Counted from the stretch's first letter, positions 1 through 8,397 are shown. The stretch is 35,394 nt of DNA from Deltaproteobacteria bacterium (GCA_002747825.1 PDQQ01000002.1:1-35394); one strand, 5' to 3'. The notes: generated by a model from the sequence alone, not told the origin. A program made the numbers and translations.

Positions 1-1047
1 GTTCAGCGCCTTTTGAGGGAAGCCGTTTCCGGTACTGCCCCCGATGTCGCCTATGTCGGTTTGAACCGATGGCGCATCCTGGAAGATCGCGGTTTAACCA
101 AGCCTCTTGACCAATTTCTACCTGAAGACAAGCTGGCTGCAGGCTACACCCCTGCATTGTTATCCCTGGGATCATTTAAGAATACCCAGCATGCACTCGG
201 AACCTCAGCATCCACCATGGTACTGTACGTAAATCCGGATCTGGTCAGAAAAGCCGGCGGCTCGATGGATAATTTCCCGACCGATTTTGACGGTATCATT
301 AAACTTGCTGCCAAGATTGATGCACTGGGTGATAATATTGAAGGGATCTGGATCGACCGCCATGACTGGCGTTTCCAGTCATTGTTGGGAGCTCACGGTG
401 GACGACCGTTAAATGAGGACGAAACCGATATCACTTTTGACAGTGAAGCAGGTCTTACAGCAGCGGGGCTTTACAGAAGATTTGCAACAGAAGGCGGAAT
501 GTCTTCAATGACCCAGAACGATGCACGTCAGGCGTTCCCTGCCGGTACGCTCGGTATGTTCTTTGAATCTTCATCTCTGTTGAAAAGATTTGAAGAAGGC
601 GCGGCAGGTAAATTTGATGTAACGGTTCTGGGTACCCCGGTTGTCGCCAAAGAAAATGTCTATTTCCCTACCGGTGGCTCCGCCATCGTAATGCTGACCG
701 ACGACAAGGAAAAACAACAAGCTGTCTGGAAGTACATCGCTTTTGTTACCGGCCCGGAAGGACAGAAAATTATCGTCGAGAATACCGGCTACGCCCCTGC
801 CAATAAAATCGTCCTGGATGATGCCAAATATCTCGGCGCCTACTACGAAAAAAATGCCAACGCCAAAGTTGCCCATGCCCAGGTCGCAGCCTATGCCGGT
901 CCCTGGTATACATACCCCGGCACCGAAGGCGTTGCGGTCACCGACCTGATTGCGGCGGCCCTGGTGGAGCTCACCGAAGGAGCCGATGTCAACAAGACAG
1001 TGACTGACCTGGCCGAGACTCTACGTATGCAGCTGGGTATGAAATAA
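1..1047 (+). CDS. ABC transporter extracellular solute-binding protein, family 1 (5'-truncated)
   Basis: This is the C-terminal part (about 348 residues) of a periplasmic solute-binding protein of the sugar/glycerol-3-phosphate type (SBP family 1, UgpB/MalE-like). The reading frame is open to the first base of the window, so the true start and signal peptide lie upstream; the TTG at 13 is internal. The family resemblance is seen in the alternating Rossmann-like segments, in the LGMFFESS region near residue 185, in the YFPTGGSAIV segment and in the late WKYIAFVTGPEGQ helix, which is typical of sugar-binding proteins. It would deliver substrate to a membrane permease, presumably encoded nearby upstream or elsewhere, since no permease follows within the window. 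The substrate cannot be told from sequence alone. The stop is TAA at 1045-1047, followed by about 500 non-coding bases. Confidence 0.85.
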   Translation, partial: VQRLLREAVSGTAPDVAYVGLNRWRILEDRGLTKPLDQFLPEDKLAAGYTPALLSLGSFKNTQHALGTSASTMVLYVNPDLVRKAGGSMDNFPTDFDGIIKLAAKIDALGDNIEGIWIDRHDWRFQSLLGAHGGRPLNEDETDITFDSEAGLTAAGLYRRFATEGGMSSMTQNDARQAFPAGTLGMFFESSSLLKRFEEGAAGKFDVTVLGTPVVAKENVYFPTGGSAIVMLTDDKEKQQAVWKYIAFVTGPEGQKIIVENTGYAPANKIVLDDAKYLGAYYEKNANAKVAHAQVAAYAGPWYTYPGTEGVAVTDLIAAALVELTEGADVNKTVTDLAETLRMQLGMK

Positions 1048-1166
1048 AAAAACCGGTCATGTCTCAAGCAGTAAGTATCAATCAGCAAAGATACTTGCAG
1101 GATCTGACCATAGATTTCCGGAATTACTCGGGGAAAGATTGTAATATACGGAAATAATTGACTGTT

Positions 1167-1213
1167 CCTTGTCGAGCCTGGGATGAACTCATCTCTCTTC
1201 AGGCTCGATAAGG
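1167..1213 (+). terminator. Strong stem-loop downstream of the solute-binding protein gene
   Basis: A 14-bp stem is formed by 1167-1180 (CCTTGTCGAGCCTG) and 1200-1213 (CAGGCTCGATAAGG). Its only irregularity is one G-U pair, which is a pair only if the plus strand is transcribed. The 19-base loop can itself fold as GATGA/TCATC. No clean T-run follows (ACTCTTTGTT), so it may be a processing or mRNA-stabilising 3' hairpin rather than a classic intrinsic terminator. Confidence 0.55.
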
Positions 1214-1454
1214 ACTCTTTGTTAACGCGTGTATCCAATATTTTTCGTTTCGGGAATACGGTAATTCTCTCATATTCAGCAGTATTTATAAGTAGTCGAT
1301 CCTGCAAAAACGTTGTTACAAGGATACACAAAAAACTTTGCCGATGAGAGATCCAGGCGAGGTCATGAAGGAATGTGTGGCAGCGTCAGAGCAGGTTTTC
1401 TGGGTTTTTTGTCCCGTTGTAGAAAATACCCTGGCTCAGAGTAGCTCTGGATGA

Positions 1455-1533
1455 AACGACATTGCCGGTCAGCCCCAAAACAAGGTCTGGTACTGACCGG
1501 ACGAAAAGCTGCTCCAAGGGAAAAAATGTCGTT
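1455..1533 (-). repeat. Nested inverted repeat 3' of the roadblock-like gene
   Basis: Two perfect inverted repeats are nested. The outer arms are AACGACATT (1455-1463) and AATGTCGTT (1525-1533). The inner arms are CCGGTCAG (1465-1472) and CTGACCGG (1493-1500). The element starts 18 bases beyond the stop of the minus-strand roadblock-like gene. It may be its transcription end or a 3' RNA structure. No T-tract is present, so termination is only a guess. The rest of the 1048-1550 gap shows no credible gene. Confidence 0.5.
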
Positions 1534-1550
1534 GCAATCCCCCGTATTGC

Positions 1551-2177
1551 TTATCTTTTGAGAACTTTCGTGATCTGTTCACTGAACAGTTCAATATAGG
1601 CACGTTCGTCAATATCTTGCGAACAGAGAATAAGAAGGTAGAAAAACTCTTCTTCAAGAAGGAATTTTTTCACAACGACCTTGTCAACATAGTTGATATC
1701 AAGAGAGATATTGCCGGGCTCATACTGTTCGAAAAAATTGGGAACCCTGTCCAGAACATCACCGAGAACTGAGCTGAAGGCTGCTAAGACCTCCATGGCA
1801 ACAGGTGTATTGATCCCTCCGATGGGCAGACCTTTACTGTCGGCAACTACAGCACTTTGAAAGCTGCTTTGCTGGCAGAGATTTGCGAGTAGCTTCTCGA
1901 GTCTTTCTTCGGTAAATCCCACATCTTCAAGCTCTTCCTGAGAAAGAAGAACAGGCTCTTGAACAGTCTTTTGGGGAGCTACTGGCTGGGGCGAGGGCTC
2001 AACAGGAGCCTCTCCAATGAACAGCGGCCCTTTTTCTTCCGGTCTGGCGTGTTGGCTAGATGGCGTGATATTATGAAAAACGTCATACTGCAGAGACTCA
2101 GGGATAGGGAGCAGAAGATCGTTGATTAATTCAGTGGCTTTTGCCAGTTCAGAAGAGTTTCTCAGGATGATCGTCAT
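1551..2177 (-). CDS. Roadblock/LC7-like protein with proline/glutamate-rich linker
   Basis: The product is 208 residues. The first 35 or so residues are helical and are followed by a Pro/Glu-rich linker (about 40-85). The C-terminal 110 residues look like a roadblock/LC7 fold: a helix (LEKLLANLCQ), the paired strand SAVVADSKGLPIGG, a long helix with LAAFSSVLGDVLDRV, and later strands. Roadblock proteins (MglB, MglB-like regulators) dimerise and usually control small GTPases or act as scaffolds in cell polarity. The ATG at 2177 overlaps the end of the ParA-like gene by 29 bases and has its own AAAGG ribosome site 8 bases upstream, so the two are almost certainly translationally linked. No GTPase partner is encoded next to it. 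The family call rests on pattern, not on a search, and is moderate. Confidence 0.6.
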   Translation of the reverse strand: MTIILRNSSELAKATELINDLLLPIPESLQYDVFHNITPSSQHARPEEKGPLFIGEAPVEPSPQPVAPQKTVQEPVLLSQEELEDVGFTEERLEKLLANLCQQSSFQSAVVADSKGLPIGGINTPVAMEVLAAFSSVLGDVLDRVPNFFEQYEPGNISLDINYVDKVVVKKFLLEEEFFYLLILCSQDIDERAYIELFSEQITKVLKR

Positions 2178-2967
2178 GGCTGTTTCCTTTCATTTTATAT
2201 TCAAGTCGCTGAATTACCTCAAACGAGAGTTTATCATATGCCTCCTGCAGCTCTCTGGCATCATCAAGAAAACTGACTGGAGCCTCTTTTATCTCCGCCT
2301 TTTCAATGAGGCGGCTCAAGGGGATGAACGTTGCGAAAAAGGCCCCCTTCGGAAACGTTTCCTTGAGTGTTGTCAACACCTCAAGTTCGTAGGGATTGTT
2401 AACATCAAGCATCGGTAGCACAAGACCGAGCAGGGATAACCTGGCATTCAACTGGTTTCGGATCCGGACCAATAGCTGCAGCAACAGAGGAAGAGATCGC
2501 ACCGAATTGCTCTTACAGGTAATCGGAATAATCACCGAGTCAGAACAGCCCAGGAGTACGGTGTTAAGAGAACCGACATTGTTGGCTGTATCGATGAGAG
2601 TGATATCGAAATCCTGAGTAAGGGATCGGGTGAGCTGCGCCAGTTTTTTCAATCGGTTAATCTGGGTTCCATGGGACAGGTTGAATACACCTTGGGGCGA
2701 GTCTATACCAAGATGGACCATGGAAAGAGGCAGATTCTTCGCCTTGACGACCACATCCTTTTGTCGGGCTTTTTTATGGAGAACCTGATACAAACCGGCT
2801 TCCGTCTTTTTTTTCATACCAACGGCTGTCGACAAGTTGCCCTGGGGATCTCCGTCGATTAAAAGCACTTTATGGCCAGCTTTGGCCAGACTGACGCCAA
2901 GATTCAGGGTCGTAACCGTCTTGCCGACACCGCCCTTGTGGGACGTAATAGAGACTATTGAGTTCAA
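2149..2967 (-). CDS. ParA/Soj-like (MinD family) ATPase, TTG start
   Basis: This 272-residue P-loop ATPase has the deviant Walker A motif KGGVGKT at residues 11-17 with both signature lysines. It also has the switch segment LLIDGDPQGN (36-44) and a Walker B-like DITLIDTANN ending near residue 130. The classic ParA DTPP is replaced here by DTAN. There is no N-terminal helix-turn-helix, so it resembles the short ParA/Soj and ParC/PpfA type that positions protein clusters, not a plasmid ParA with its own operator-binding domain. No parB or centromere-like repeats lie nearby. The start must be TTG (2965-2967), because an initiation further in would remove Walker A; AGGAG sits about 8 bases upstream. 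It lies between a REC-PATAN regulator and a roadblock-like gene on the same strand, which suggests spatial control of a signalling complex. Confidence 0.85.
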   Translation of the reverse strand: MNSIVSITSHKGGVGKTVTTLNLGVSLAKAGHKVLLIDGDPQGNLSTAVGMKKKTEAGLYQVLHKKARQKDVVVKAKNLPLSMVHLGIDSPQGVFNLSHGTQINRLKKLAQLTRSLTQDFDITLIDTANNVGSLNTVLLGCSDSVIIPITCKSNSVRSLPLLLQLLVRIRNQLNARLSLLGLVLPMLDVNNPYELEVLTTLKETFPKGAFFATFIPLSRLIEKAEIKEAPVSFLDDARELQEAYDKLSFEVIQRLEYKMKGNSHDDHPEKLF

Positions 2968-3218
2968 AATCAGCTCCTGTTATAACAACTGTAGGGATCA
3001 AACATATCGCTTTACGAACTTCTTGACTATACCTGTTCTCTGGTACTCTCGATCTGCAATCTTTCGCTTGAATAACTCTTGCGAGATAAATGTTCGAGTC
3101 CAAAGACGATCTGCCTATGAGTGGTTACCTCCTGCTCATACTTCTTAGATTTCTATTGTACCATACTCAAGGGCTTTTTGATAACCTTCTTCAGGACATC
3201 ACAGCCAAAGATTCGGAG

Positions 3219-4178
3219 CTACGGCGCACCGATCAAAAGGCTTCCGTTCTGCAGGGCCTTTTGTACAACAGTAAGGTTACTCTCGAGCTCACCTTCCATA
3301 GAGAAAATAAGACTGTTCAGGGTGAGCGGTGATTTCCCGCTGAGCTTTGCAATTTCCGGGAATTCCCCATTGTTTGCGGACAAGTGCATCAGGGAATTTT
3401 GCGGTGCAATTTCCTCGATTTGGTTTTGCAACTCGTCCAAGGTGCTGCTTACAAAAAGCAAGAGAGACTCGATGGTGCCTATGTCCTCACCGTCTTGTTC
3501 TTCGTAGTGTATTTCGAAAGAACCTGTTTCAAGAAAAAAGAGACGAAGCAGAGCCTCTTTGCCTTGCCATGGGCCCTGCCGCGCCGAAAGGATCAGGCCA
3601 GGTGCAATTCTCAATTCACCGTCCATTTCGGGAAAGGTTATTTTCCCACCCTTACTGCTGAAAGAAAATATATGTAACAGCTCAAAGAGACCGAGCCCCT
3701 GGAGTTTGCCTTGAACATCACCGCTGATAGACTGCTTTTCTGGACAGCTCCTGCGCAACACGGCTTTAACCCGTGCAATCAACTCAGGGCCGGTAAAGGG
3801 CTTGACGATAAAGTCTTCCGCACCGCGCTCCAAGGCCTTTACCTTGAGATTTGCGCGATTCAGACCGCTAAGGACAATGATCGGTATATTCTCTGTCTCT
3901 TCGTTGCCTTTCAGGTGTTCAAGAATCTGAAAACCATCCATTTCCGGCATATTAATGTCGAGAATAATAAGGTCGACCGAAAATTCCCTGAGAGCCGAGA
4001 GAGCTTCCTCTCCACTCATCGCATGCAGGCTTTTGTAGTCGCCGCTGTTGGCCAGCAGCGATTCAAGAAGAACGTGCATGGCTTTATCGTCATCAACGCA
4101 AAGAACACTTTTCCTGTGATCAAGTCTATCCATAAACGATGAATTAGCGAATAACATCAGTGTCTGGGTGTCAGCCAC
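3219..4178 (-). CDS. Response regulator: REC domain plus PATAN/DUF4388 domain
   Basis: The product has up to 319 residues. A receiver domain spans about residues 23-142, with the acidic pair D29/D30, phospho-acceptor D74 (in LIILDINMPEMDG), S104 in place of the switch Thr, and K126 (FIVKPF). It is followed by a DUF4388/PATAN-type domain at about 149-240, with the LGLFELLHIFSFSSKGGKI start typical of that family. A last 80-residue segment is helical. PATAN domains occur in regulators linked to gliding, phototaxis and cell polarity and are thought to mediate protein contacts; there is no DNA-binding domain. The listed start is GTG at 4178; ATG at 4133 is an equally good alternative and leaves REC intact, and neither has a clear ribosome site. 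It is followed 251 bases later by the ParA-like gene on the same strand; that gap holds no gene. Confidence 0.85.
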   Translation of the reverse strand: MADTQTLMLFANSSFMDRLDHRKSVLCVDDDKAMHVLLESLLANSGDYKSLHAMSGEEALSALREFSVDLIILDINMPEMDGFQILEHLKGNEETENIPIIVLSGLNRANLKVKALERGAEDFIVKPFTGPELIARVKAVLRRSCPEKQSISGDVQGKLQGLGLFELLHIFSFSSKGGKITFPEMDGELRIAPGLILSARQGPWQGKEALLRLFFLETGSFEIHYEEQDGEDIGTIESLLLFVSSTLDELQNQIEEIAPQNSLMHLSANNGEFPEIAKLSGKSPLTLNSLIFSMEGELESNLTVVQKALQNGSLLIGAP

Positions 4179-4393
4179 ATAGACACATCTTCTTTTATCT
4201 CTTTTCTGCCAACTGTGTCAACCGAGAACGTCTTTGAACCCAGAGCTCCCATTGTGATGAAAGTTTCACAATCCTTCCAACTACTGTATCGCAATGCGTT
4301 GATAACACATCACTTTGCTCTGTTTCATCAGGATATTTTTCACAACACATCAAAACATCCTTGCTTATGCAGTGTATGATAAGGGTAACTGCA

Positions 4394-5347
4394 TCAATTT
4401 ATAAGAGAGGAATCCCCTGTGATAGTTGCTGGGCTGATAATTCCTTGCCCATTTTTCTTCATAATTTTCTGCCCCTGTTCAGAAAGGACAAACTGAACAA
4501 ACAGGACCGCTCCTTTTTTGTTCGTTGGGGAATTACTGTTTTCAACCACCGTGATACCGTAAACCATCGGACCACCCTTTTTCGTGATCCATTCATCAGG
4601 CTTTTTCCCATTTATTTTGAAGGAAGCGTCTTTATACAAATCTGCATATTGGGCACTTTTCAGTGAAACTTCTTCCGGGAGTTCGAGGTATCTAAGGTTG
4701 TGTTGCTCCGCCACGGACTTGTAGATATAGAGGTAGTCGTATATACCGGCTTCGATCAGTTTGAGGAGCTCGGTTTCCTTTGGCCGGACGACAATCTTAT
4801 TCATATTTTCTTCGCCATTTTCATAAGATTCTCCATAACCAAAGAGCTTGTCGAATAGCCCGGGAATCTTGTAATAGGTCTCGGCAAGCTTGGTGACCAG
4901 CATTGAGCGATATCCACATGGATCTGCATTAGGATCAGAATGACCAACTTTTACGCCATCCTTTAAAAAAATTTCCGGCCAGTTTTCTGCCGTAATCTGA
5001 TCAGCGAACTTTGCCTTTTCCGTAAAGGCTATGGCCATTTCATTGGTAGCAAACTGAGCATTAAATTTTGCATGTTTGGGGATCATCAAGTTATCGATTA
5101 CCTTATAATCAGCACTGGCCATAACATCCGCAGGTCTGTGGCTCTCAGTGATCTTTCTGGCAGCGGCACGACTCCCCGAAGCCTCGCGTTGCACATCATA
5201 CTGTGGATACTTTGCTTCAAAGGCTTCCTCGATTTGAGCAAAAGGAACAGACAGGCTGCCGGCGTGGAAAACGATGATCTTCTCTTTGGCAATAGAGGTC
5301 AGTGGCAAGAAAAAGATCACAAGGAATAGAACGAGCGTTTTTTTCAT
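4394..5347 (-). CDS. wtpA: Tungstate/molybdate ABC transporter substrate-binding protein, WtpA-like
   Basis: This 317-residue periplasmic oxyanion-binding protein begins with a Sec signal peptide (MKKTLVLFLVIFFLPLTSIA). The mature part opens with IIVFHAGSLS, the anion-binding strand of the WtpA/ModA family. It continues with ASGSRAAARKI, ADVMASADY, a GHSDPNADPCGYR segment and KPDEWITKKGGPMVYGI, all characteristic of WtpA. The ATG at 5347 is preferred over the upstream TTG at 5365, because GGAAGGAAG lies just before it and the signal peptide then begins at once. Tungstate or molybdate would serve formate dehydrogenases, aldehyde oxidoreductases and similar anaerobic enzymes. No wtpB/wtpC permease or ATPase gene is adjacent, so it is an orphan here and interrupts two signalling sub-clusters. 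Its regulation is unknown; I saw no convincing ModE/TunR box upstream. Confidence 0.85.
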   Translation of the reverse strand: MKKTLVLFLVIFFLPLTSIAKEKIIVFHAGSLSVPFAQIEEAFEAKYPQYDVQREASGSRAAARKITESHRPADVMASADYKVIDNLMIPKHAKFNAQFATNEMAIAFTEKAKFADQITAENWPEIFLKDGVKVGHSDPNADPCGYRSMLVTKLAETYYKIPGLFDKLFGYGESYENGEENMNKIVVRPKETELLKLIEAGIYDYLYIYKSVAEQHNLRYLELPEEVSLKSAQYADLYKDASFKINGKKPDEWITKKGGPMVYGITVVENSNSPTNKKGAVLFVQFVLSEQGQKIMKKNGQGIISPATITGDSSLIN

Positions 5348-5576
5348 GGTCTTCCTTCCGAGCAATTGTTTTTTGGATTATGAAACGATATCAAATCGTA
5401 AATATTACTTGTTATAAAAATCCGGACTACAAGCGATAGCTACGACACGATAATCCTATAAACCGCTGACAACATTGAAAAAGAGTTTCTCCAACTTCAG
5501 CAGCACCAGTCAGACATATACAAAGCCACCTCGGTTTCTCTCTTGTTAGGTCAGTCCTTGGTGGAGAGGTCTGTAC

Positions 5577-5592
5577 ATTATTCCGGAATAAT
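5577..5592. repeat. Perfect 16-bp palindrome overlapping a stop codon
   Basis: ATTATTCC is followed directly by GGAATAAT. The palindrome covers the TAA stop (5578-5580) of the minus-strand ODP gene. It could be a protein-binding dyad or chance; there is no spacer to make a good RNA hairpin. Confidence 0.3.
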
Positions 5593-6327
5593 AAAACTAT
5601 CTCCCATCAGATCCAGACCGCATTCAAGACTGTCTACCCAGTCGATAAACCGATTGACCATCTCCCGCCCCTTGAACAGCGAACCATGCTGGGGTGCAAT
5701 GGTTTCAATATCCATGTCTCGTACTGTATTGACCCACATTTTCAGCGCCTTTGTTGACGGCATATAACGCTTATGAAACCCCTCCATATACTGTATATGG
5801 CCGTCGAAATCTTCGACTAATGGTATGTTTGCTTCAACAGAGGCTCCCAGATCGCCCGAGTACAGTATCTTGGCAATGGGGTCGTAGACCTGAAAATTTC
5901 CGGGAGAGTGGAGGAAATGGGCTGGAATAATTTTCAATTCACAGTCTCCAAGCGTGAGGGTCATGCCTTCATCCTTGATCGGAATTATCCTGTCTATAAC
6001 CATTGCGTCAACACCGAAATGGGTAATAAACCGCATCCACACCTCAGGAAGAAACCCTGTGGCATCGGTTGCCATCAGCCAACCGTTGGCTGCGGCGATG
6101 ATATCGGGGTCCTGATGGGAAAAGAAGAAGTATTTCAGGTTGCGTAGTGAGCCAATGCTGGTCATTCGTTTGAAAAGCTTGTTGAATATCTTATGTCCGC
6201 CGGGATCGAGGCATATCATTTCCTCTCCATGGGATATTATGTGCTGGTTCGTTTCCACCATGTGCCCTTCGGACAGATCGTTGAGGCAGATGTTTTTATG
6301 TGATCCATCGGCAAATATTTCAAGCAT
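5578..6327 (-). CDS. ODP-type di-iron oxygen-binding protein (metallo-beta-lactamase fold)
   Basis: The protein has 249 residues and a metallo-beta-lactamase fold related to the catalytic domain of flavodiiron proteins, but without a flavodoxin domain. Apparent metal ligands are H71, D73 and D75 (SHQDPDI), H140 (in HFLHSPGNF), D159 (YSGDLG) and H214 (PQHG). The HxDxD arrangement, in place of the HxExDH of flavodiiron enzymes, is the mark of the ODP family. The spirochaete member of that family binds oxygen at a di-iron site and modulates a chemotaxis kinase. A ribosome site (AAGGAG) lies 7 bases before ATG 6327. It follows a roadblock gene and precedes wtpA, all on the minus strand. I infer an oxygen- or redox-sensing role rather than an enzymatic one. 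A plain hydrolase or NO reductase is less likely because the flavin domain is missing. Confidence 0.8.
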   Translation of the reverse strand: MLEIFADGSHKNICLNDLSEGHMVETNQHIISHGEEMICLDPGGHKIFNKLFKRMTSIGSLRNLKYFFFSHQDPDIIAAANGWLMATDATGFLPEVWMRFITHFGVDAMVIDRIIPIKDEGMTLTLGDCELKIIPAHFLHSPGNFQVYDPIAKILYSGDLGASVEANIPLVEDFDGHIQYMEGFHKRYMPSTKALKMWVNTVRDMDIETIAPQHGSLFKGREMVNRFIDWVDSLECGLDLMGDSFIIPE

Positions 6328-6421
6328 GTTCCTTCTCCTTTTCTAGAATAAGGCATTCGGGTTTTCTGTATACTCGTGATTGACAACAATACAGACAGAT
6401 TTTGTGTGGTTGCCCGAAGGG

Positions 6422-6790
6422 TTAGGATAAGATTTCCGCCAGAGCCTTGGATGCCCTCGATACATCGAGGAAAATAAGACCCAGTTTGGCTTCCGGACGG
6501 GTTATTGCCACGACCATAGCGTAGGGGCCGGCATTGGCCATAATCACATACCCATCTTTTCCTTTGACGAAGAGCTGTTCCAGATCGCCTCTTTTCAGCT
6601 CCCGCGCAATTCGATTTCCCATGGAAAGCATAACGGCACTCATCGCGGCGACATGGTCTTCTTCCAGGGTCTGTTGCAGGGAACTTGCAATGATAAGTCC
6701 ATCTTCAGAGACGACAGCGCAACCTTCTATATCTGCCGAAGTCGCCTGCAAACTGTTCAGGGTCTCTTTGAGCCGTTCGTTTCTCAACAT
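6422..6790 (-). CDS. Roadblock/LC7 domain protein
   Basis: This compact 122-residue protein is a single roadblock/LC7 domain. It has a first helix (RLKETLNSLQA), strands GCAVVSEDGLIIASSL, a helix VAAMSAVMLSMGNRIARELKRG, strands DGYVIMANAG and AMVVAITRPEAKLGLIF, and a last helix. The longer open frame begins at 6898. The ATG at 6790 is chosen because AAGGAG lies six bases before it and the domain then begins directly; ATG 6796 overlaps the ribosome site. Such proteins act as homodimeric partners of MglA-type GTPases or as signalling adaptors. It sits 95 bases upstream of the ODP gene and follows a REC-PAS regulator in the same direction, so it could be the scaffold of that sensory module. Confidence 0.85.
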   Translation of the reverse strand: MLRNERLKETLNSLQATSADIEGCAVVSEDGLIIASSLQQTLEEDHVAAMSAVMLSMGNRIARELKRGDLEQLFVKGKDGYVIMANAGPYAMVVAITRPEAKLGLIFLDVSRASKALAEILS

Positions 6791-6981
6791 TTTCATCTCC
6801 TTGTTGTTATGAAGTGTAGTGAATGCAGCCTTCAGCTGCGGCGCATATCCACAGGAGGGCGCCGTGAAACCACACAAACGACCTTTGCCCCGGGCCACAA
6901 CACGTTTCTGTTTGTGGTTCCCGGAGATCTGTGTGTAAACAATTTATTGTAAACTTTTGTTTTTCATAAGTAAATGGAAAG

Positions 6982-8262
6982 TTAAATTTTCTTTTGCGGT
7001 ATCTGTTTGCTCAACTCGCCAACGAGTATACGGAGCTTGTTGCTTGCATCACTGATGTACTGGTTAATCCGGGCCAGGTTCTTGTCGTCTTTGTACATAT
7101 TGTACATGGTATCCGAACTGACCAGCAGGGTTGAAATTGCATCGTTAAATTCCCCAAGGTGTATTGCCGGAAAATCCTCGGCCGCTGGAGGCGGAGACTC
7201 CGGCTCGGGTGGCCTGCTTGCAGTAACTGGCTGCAGGGGTTGTGTGGTACAGGCGACCGCAACAATATTTTTATTTTTATCGTGCAGAGCCAGTCCCGTT
7301 TGCAGAAGCGACTGCTTCAGTCGCGGGCTGAATCTCTCCACTGGGGATGTCGGGCTTTCAAGCTCTGTATCTGCACAGATACACCCTTCGCAGGGGGCTG
7401 TCCTTTCCCAGTAGAGGTTGTAGCATTTTTTTTCCTGTAACTCAAAAAAAAGAAGACCGAATGCCTTTATCATCGAGGTATTGGCCCAGAGGATTCTGCC
7501 GTCTATATCCTGGATGGAGATAAAATCATTAAGGGCGTTGACAATGTCGATGAGATGTTGTTTCTCCAGGTCGGTATTTTTGTCATTCCCGCTGTTCTCC
7601 TCTTTCTCCACGGGATTCGTTTGCAGCTGGTAGAGTTCGTCGCTTGTGCCGTCTTCTCTGAGGATGTCATCTCTGAGACTCTTTATGTGGCTTTTTTGTT
7701 CCGCTATTTTTTGTCGCAGCTCATCACGCATGGCCTTGAACTTGAGATGCGAGGCTATTTTGGCATTTAAAATCCTGATGTTGAACGGTTTGACAATGTA
7801 ATCGATCGCTCCGACCGAAAGGCCCTTGTATTCCTCGTCTCCCCTGGTTTTCGCGGTGATGAATATAACAGGAATATGACGGGTCTTTTTGTCTCTTTTC
7901 AATGTCGAGCAGACTTCATAGCCGTCCATCCCGGGCATGCTGACATCGAGTAAAATCAGATCCGGACTCTCGTTGACAGCCGCTTCAATACCTTCCTGTC
8001 CAGAGGCGGCGATATGTACAGTGTACTCTTTTTGCAGGGCCGTCTGGAGTAAAGTGAGATGGGATGTATCGTCATCGATAACCAAAATCCTGTAGGTGGA
8101 GGTATCGATGAGCTTTCCCGAGCCGGTATGGTTTATGAGATGCTCGGCTGAGATGAGAAAACCGCAGACTTGACAGGAAATTGCTTTTTTTTCTATGTCG
8201 CGCAGCACATCGTCCTCGATGGTATTACGGCTGCCGCATTCTTCGCAAAATATAATGTTCAT
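6982..8262 (-). CDS. Response regulator: zinc ribbon, REC and cysteine-rich PAS domains
   Basis: The 426-residue product starts with a small zinc-ribbon-like module (C6-x2-C9 and C30-x2-C33). A receiver domain follows at about 57-175, with D63-D65, phospho-acceptor D106 (LILLDVSMPGMDG) and K158 (YIVKPF). Next come a coiled-coil-prone stretch (about 176-205) and a PAS domain at 236-345. This PAS carries C280, C291, C294 and C296 (CYNLYWERTAPCEGC), a pattern seen in some anaerobe PAS domains. A Pro-rich linker leads to a C-terminal helical segment at about 365-420. There is no DNA-binding or enzymatic output domain. It is encoded between the hybrid kinase and the roadblock gene, in the same direction, and is the likely phosphorelay partner. 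The cysteine clusters could bind zinc or sense redox state; that part is inference. Confidence 0.85.
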   Translation of the reverse strand: MNIIFCEECGSRNTIEDDVLRDIEKKAISCQVCGFLISAEHLINHTGSGKLIDTSTYRILVIDDDTSHLTLLQTALQKEYTVHIAASGQEGIEAAVNESPDLILLDVSMPGMDGYEVCSTLKRDKKTRHIPVIFITAKTRGDEEYKGLSVGAIDYIVKPFNIRILNAKIASHLKFKAMRDELRQKIAEQKSHIKSLRDDILREDGTSDELYQLQTNPVEKEENSGNDKNTDLEKQHLIDIVNALNDFISIQDIDGRILWANTSMIKAFGLLFFELQEKKCYNLYWERTAPCEGCICADTELESPTSPVERFSPRLKQSLLQTGLALHDKNKNIVAVACTTQPLQPVTASRPPEPESPPPAAEDFPAIHLGEFNDAISTLLVSSDTMYNMYKDDKNLARINQYISDASNKLRILVGELSKQIPQKKI

Positions 8263-8397
8263 TGGTTGGTCTGTAATCGATTAGGGTACATTTTTTGTTG
8301 CAAGAGCTGTCATTCTCTCTCTGGGGCTACGGGTTGTATTTATGATTGCCAATGGCTCATTGTATCACAGATACCTGCGTCTCATTTTCTGTCTCTC

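Noticed and set aside
2149..2967. ParA-like gene as a plasmid or phage partition system
   Set aside because: No parB, no centromere-like repeats and no phage or plasmid genes nearby; neighbours are signalling genes.
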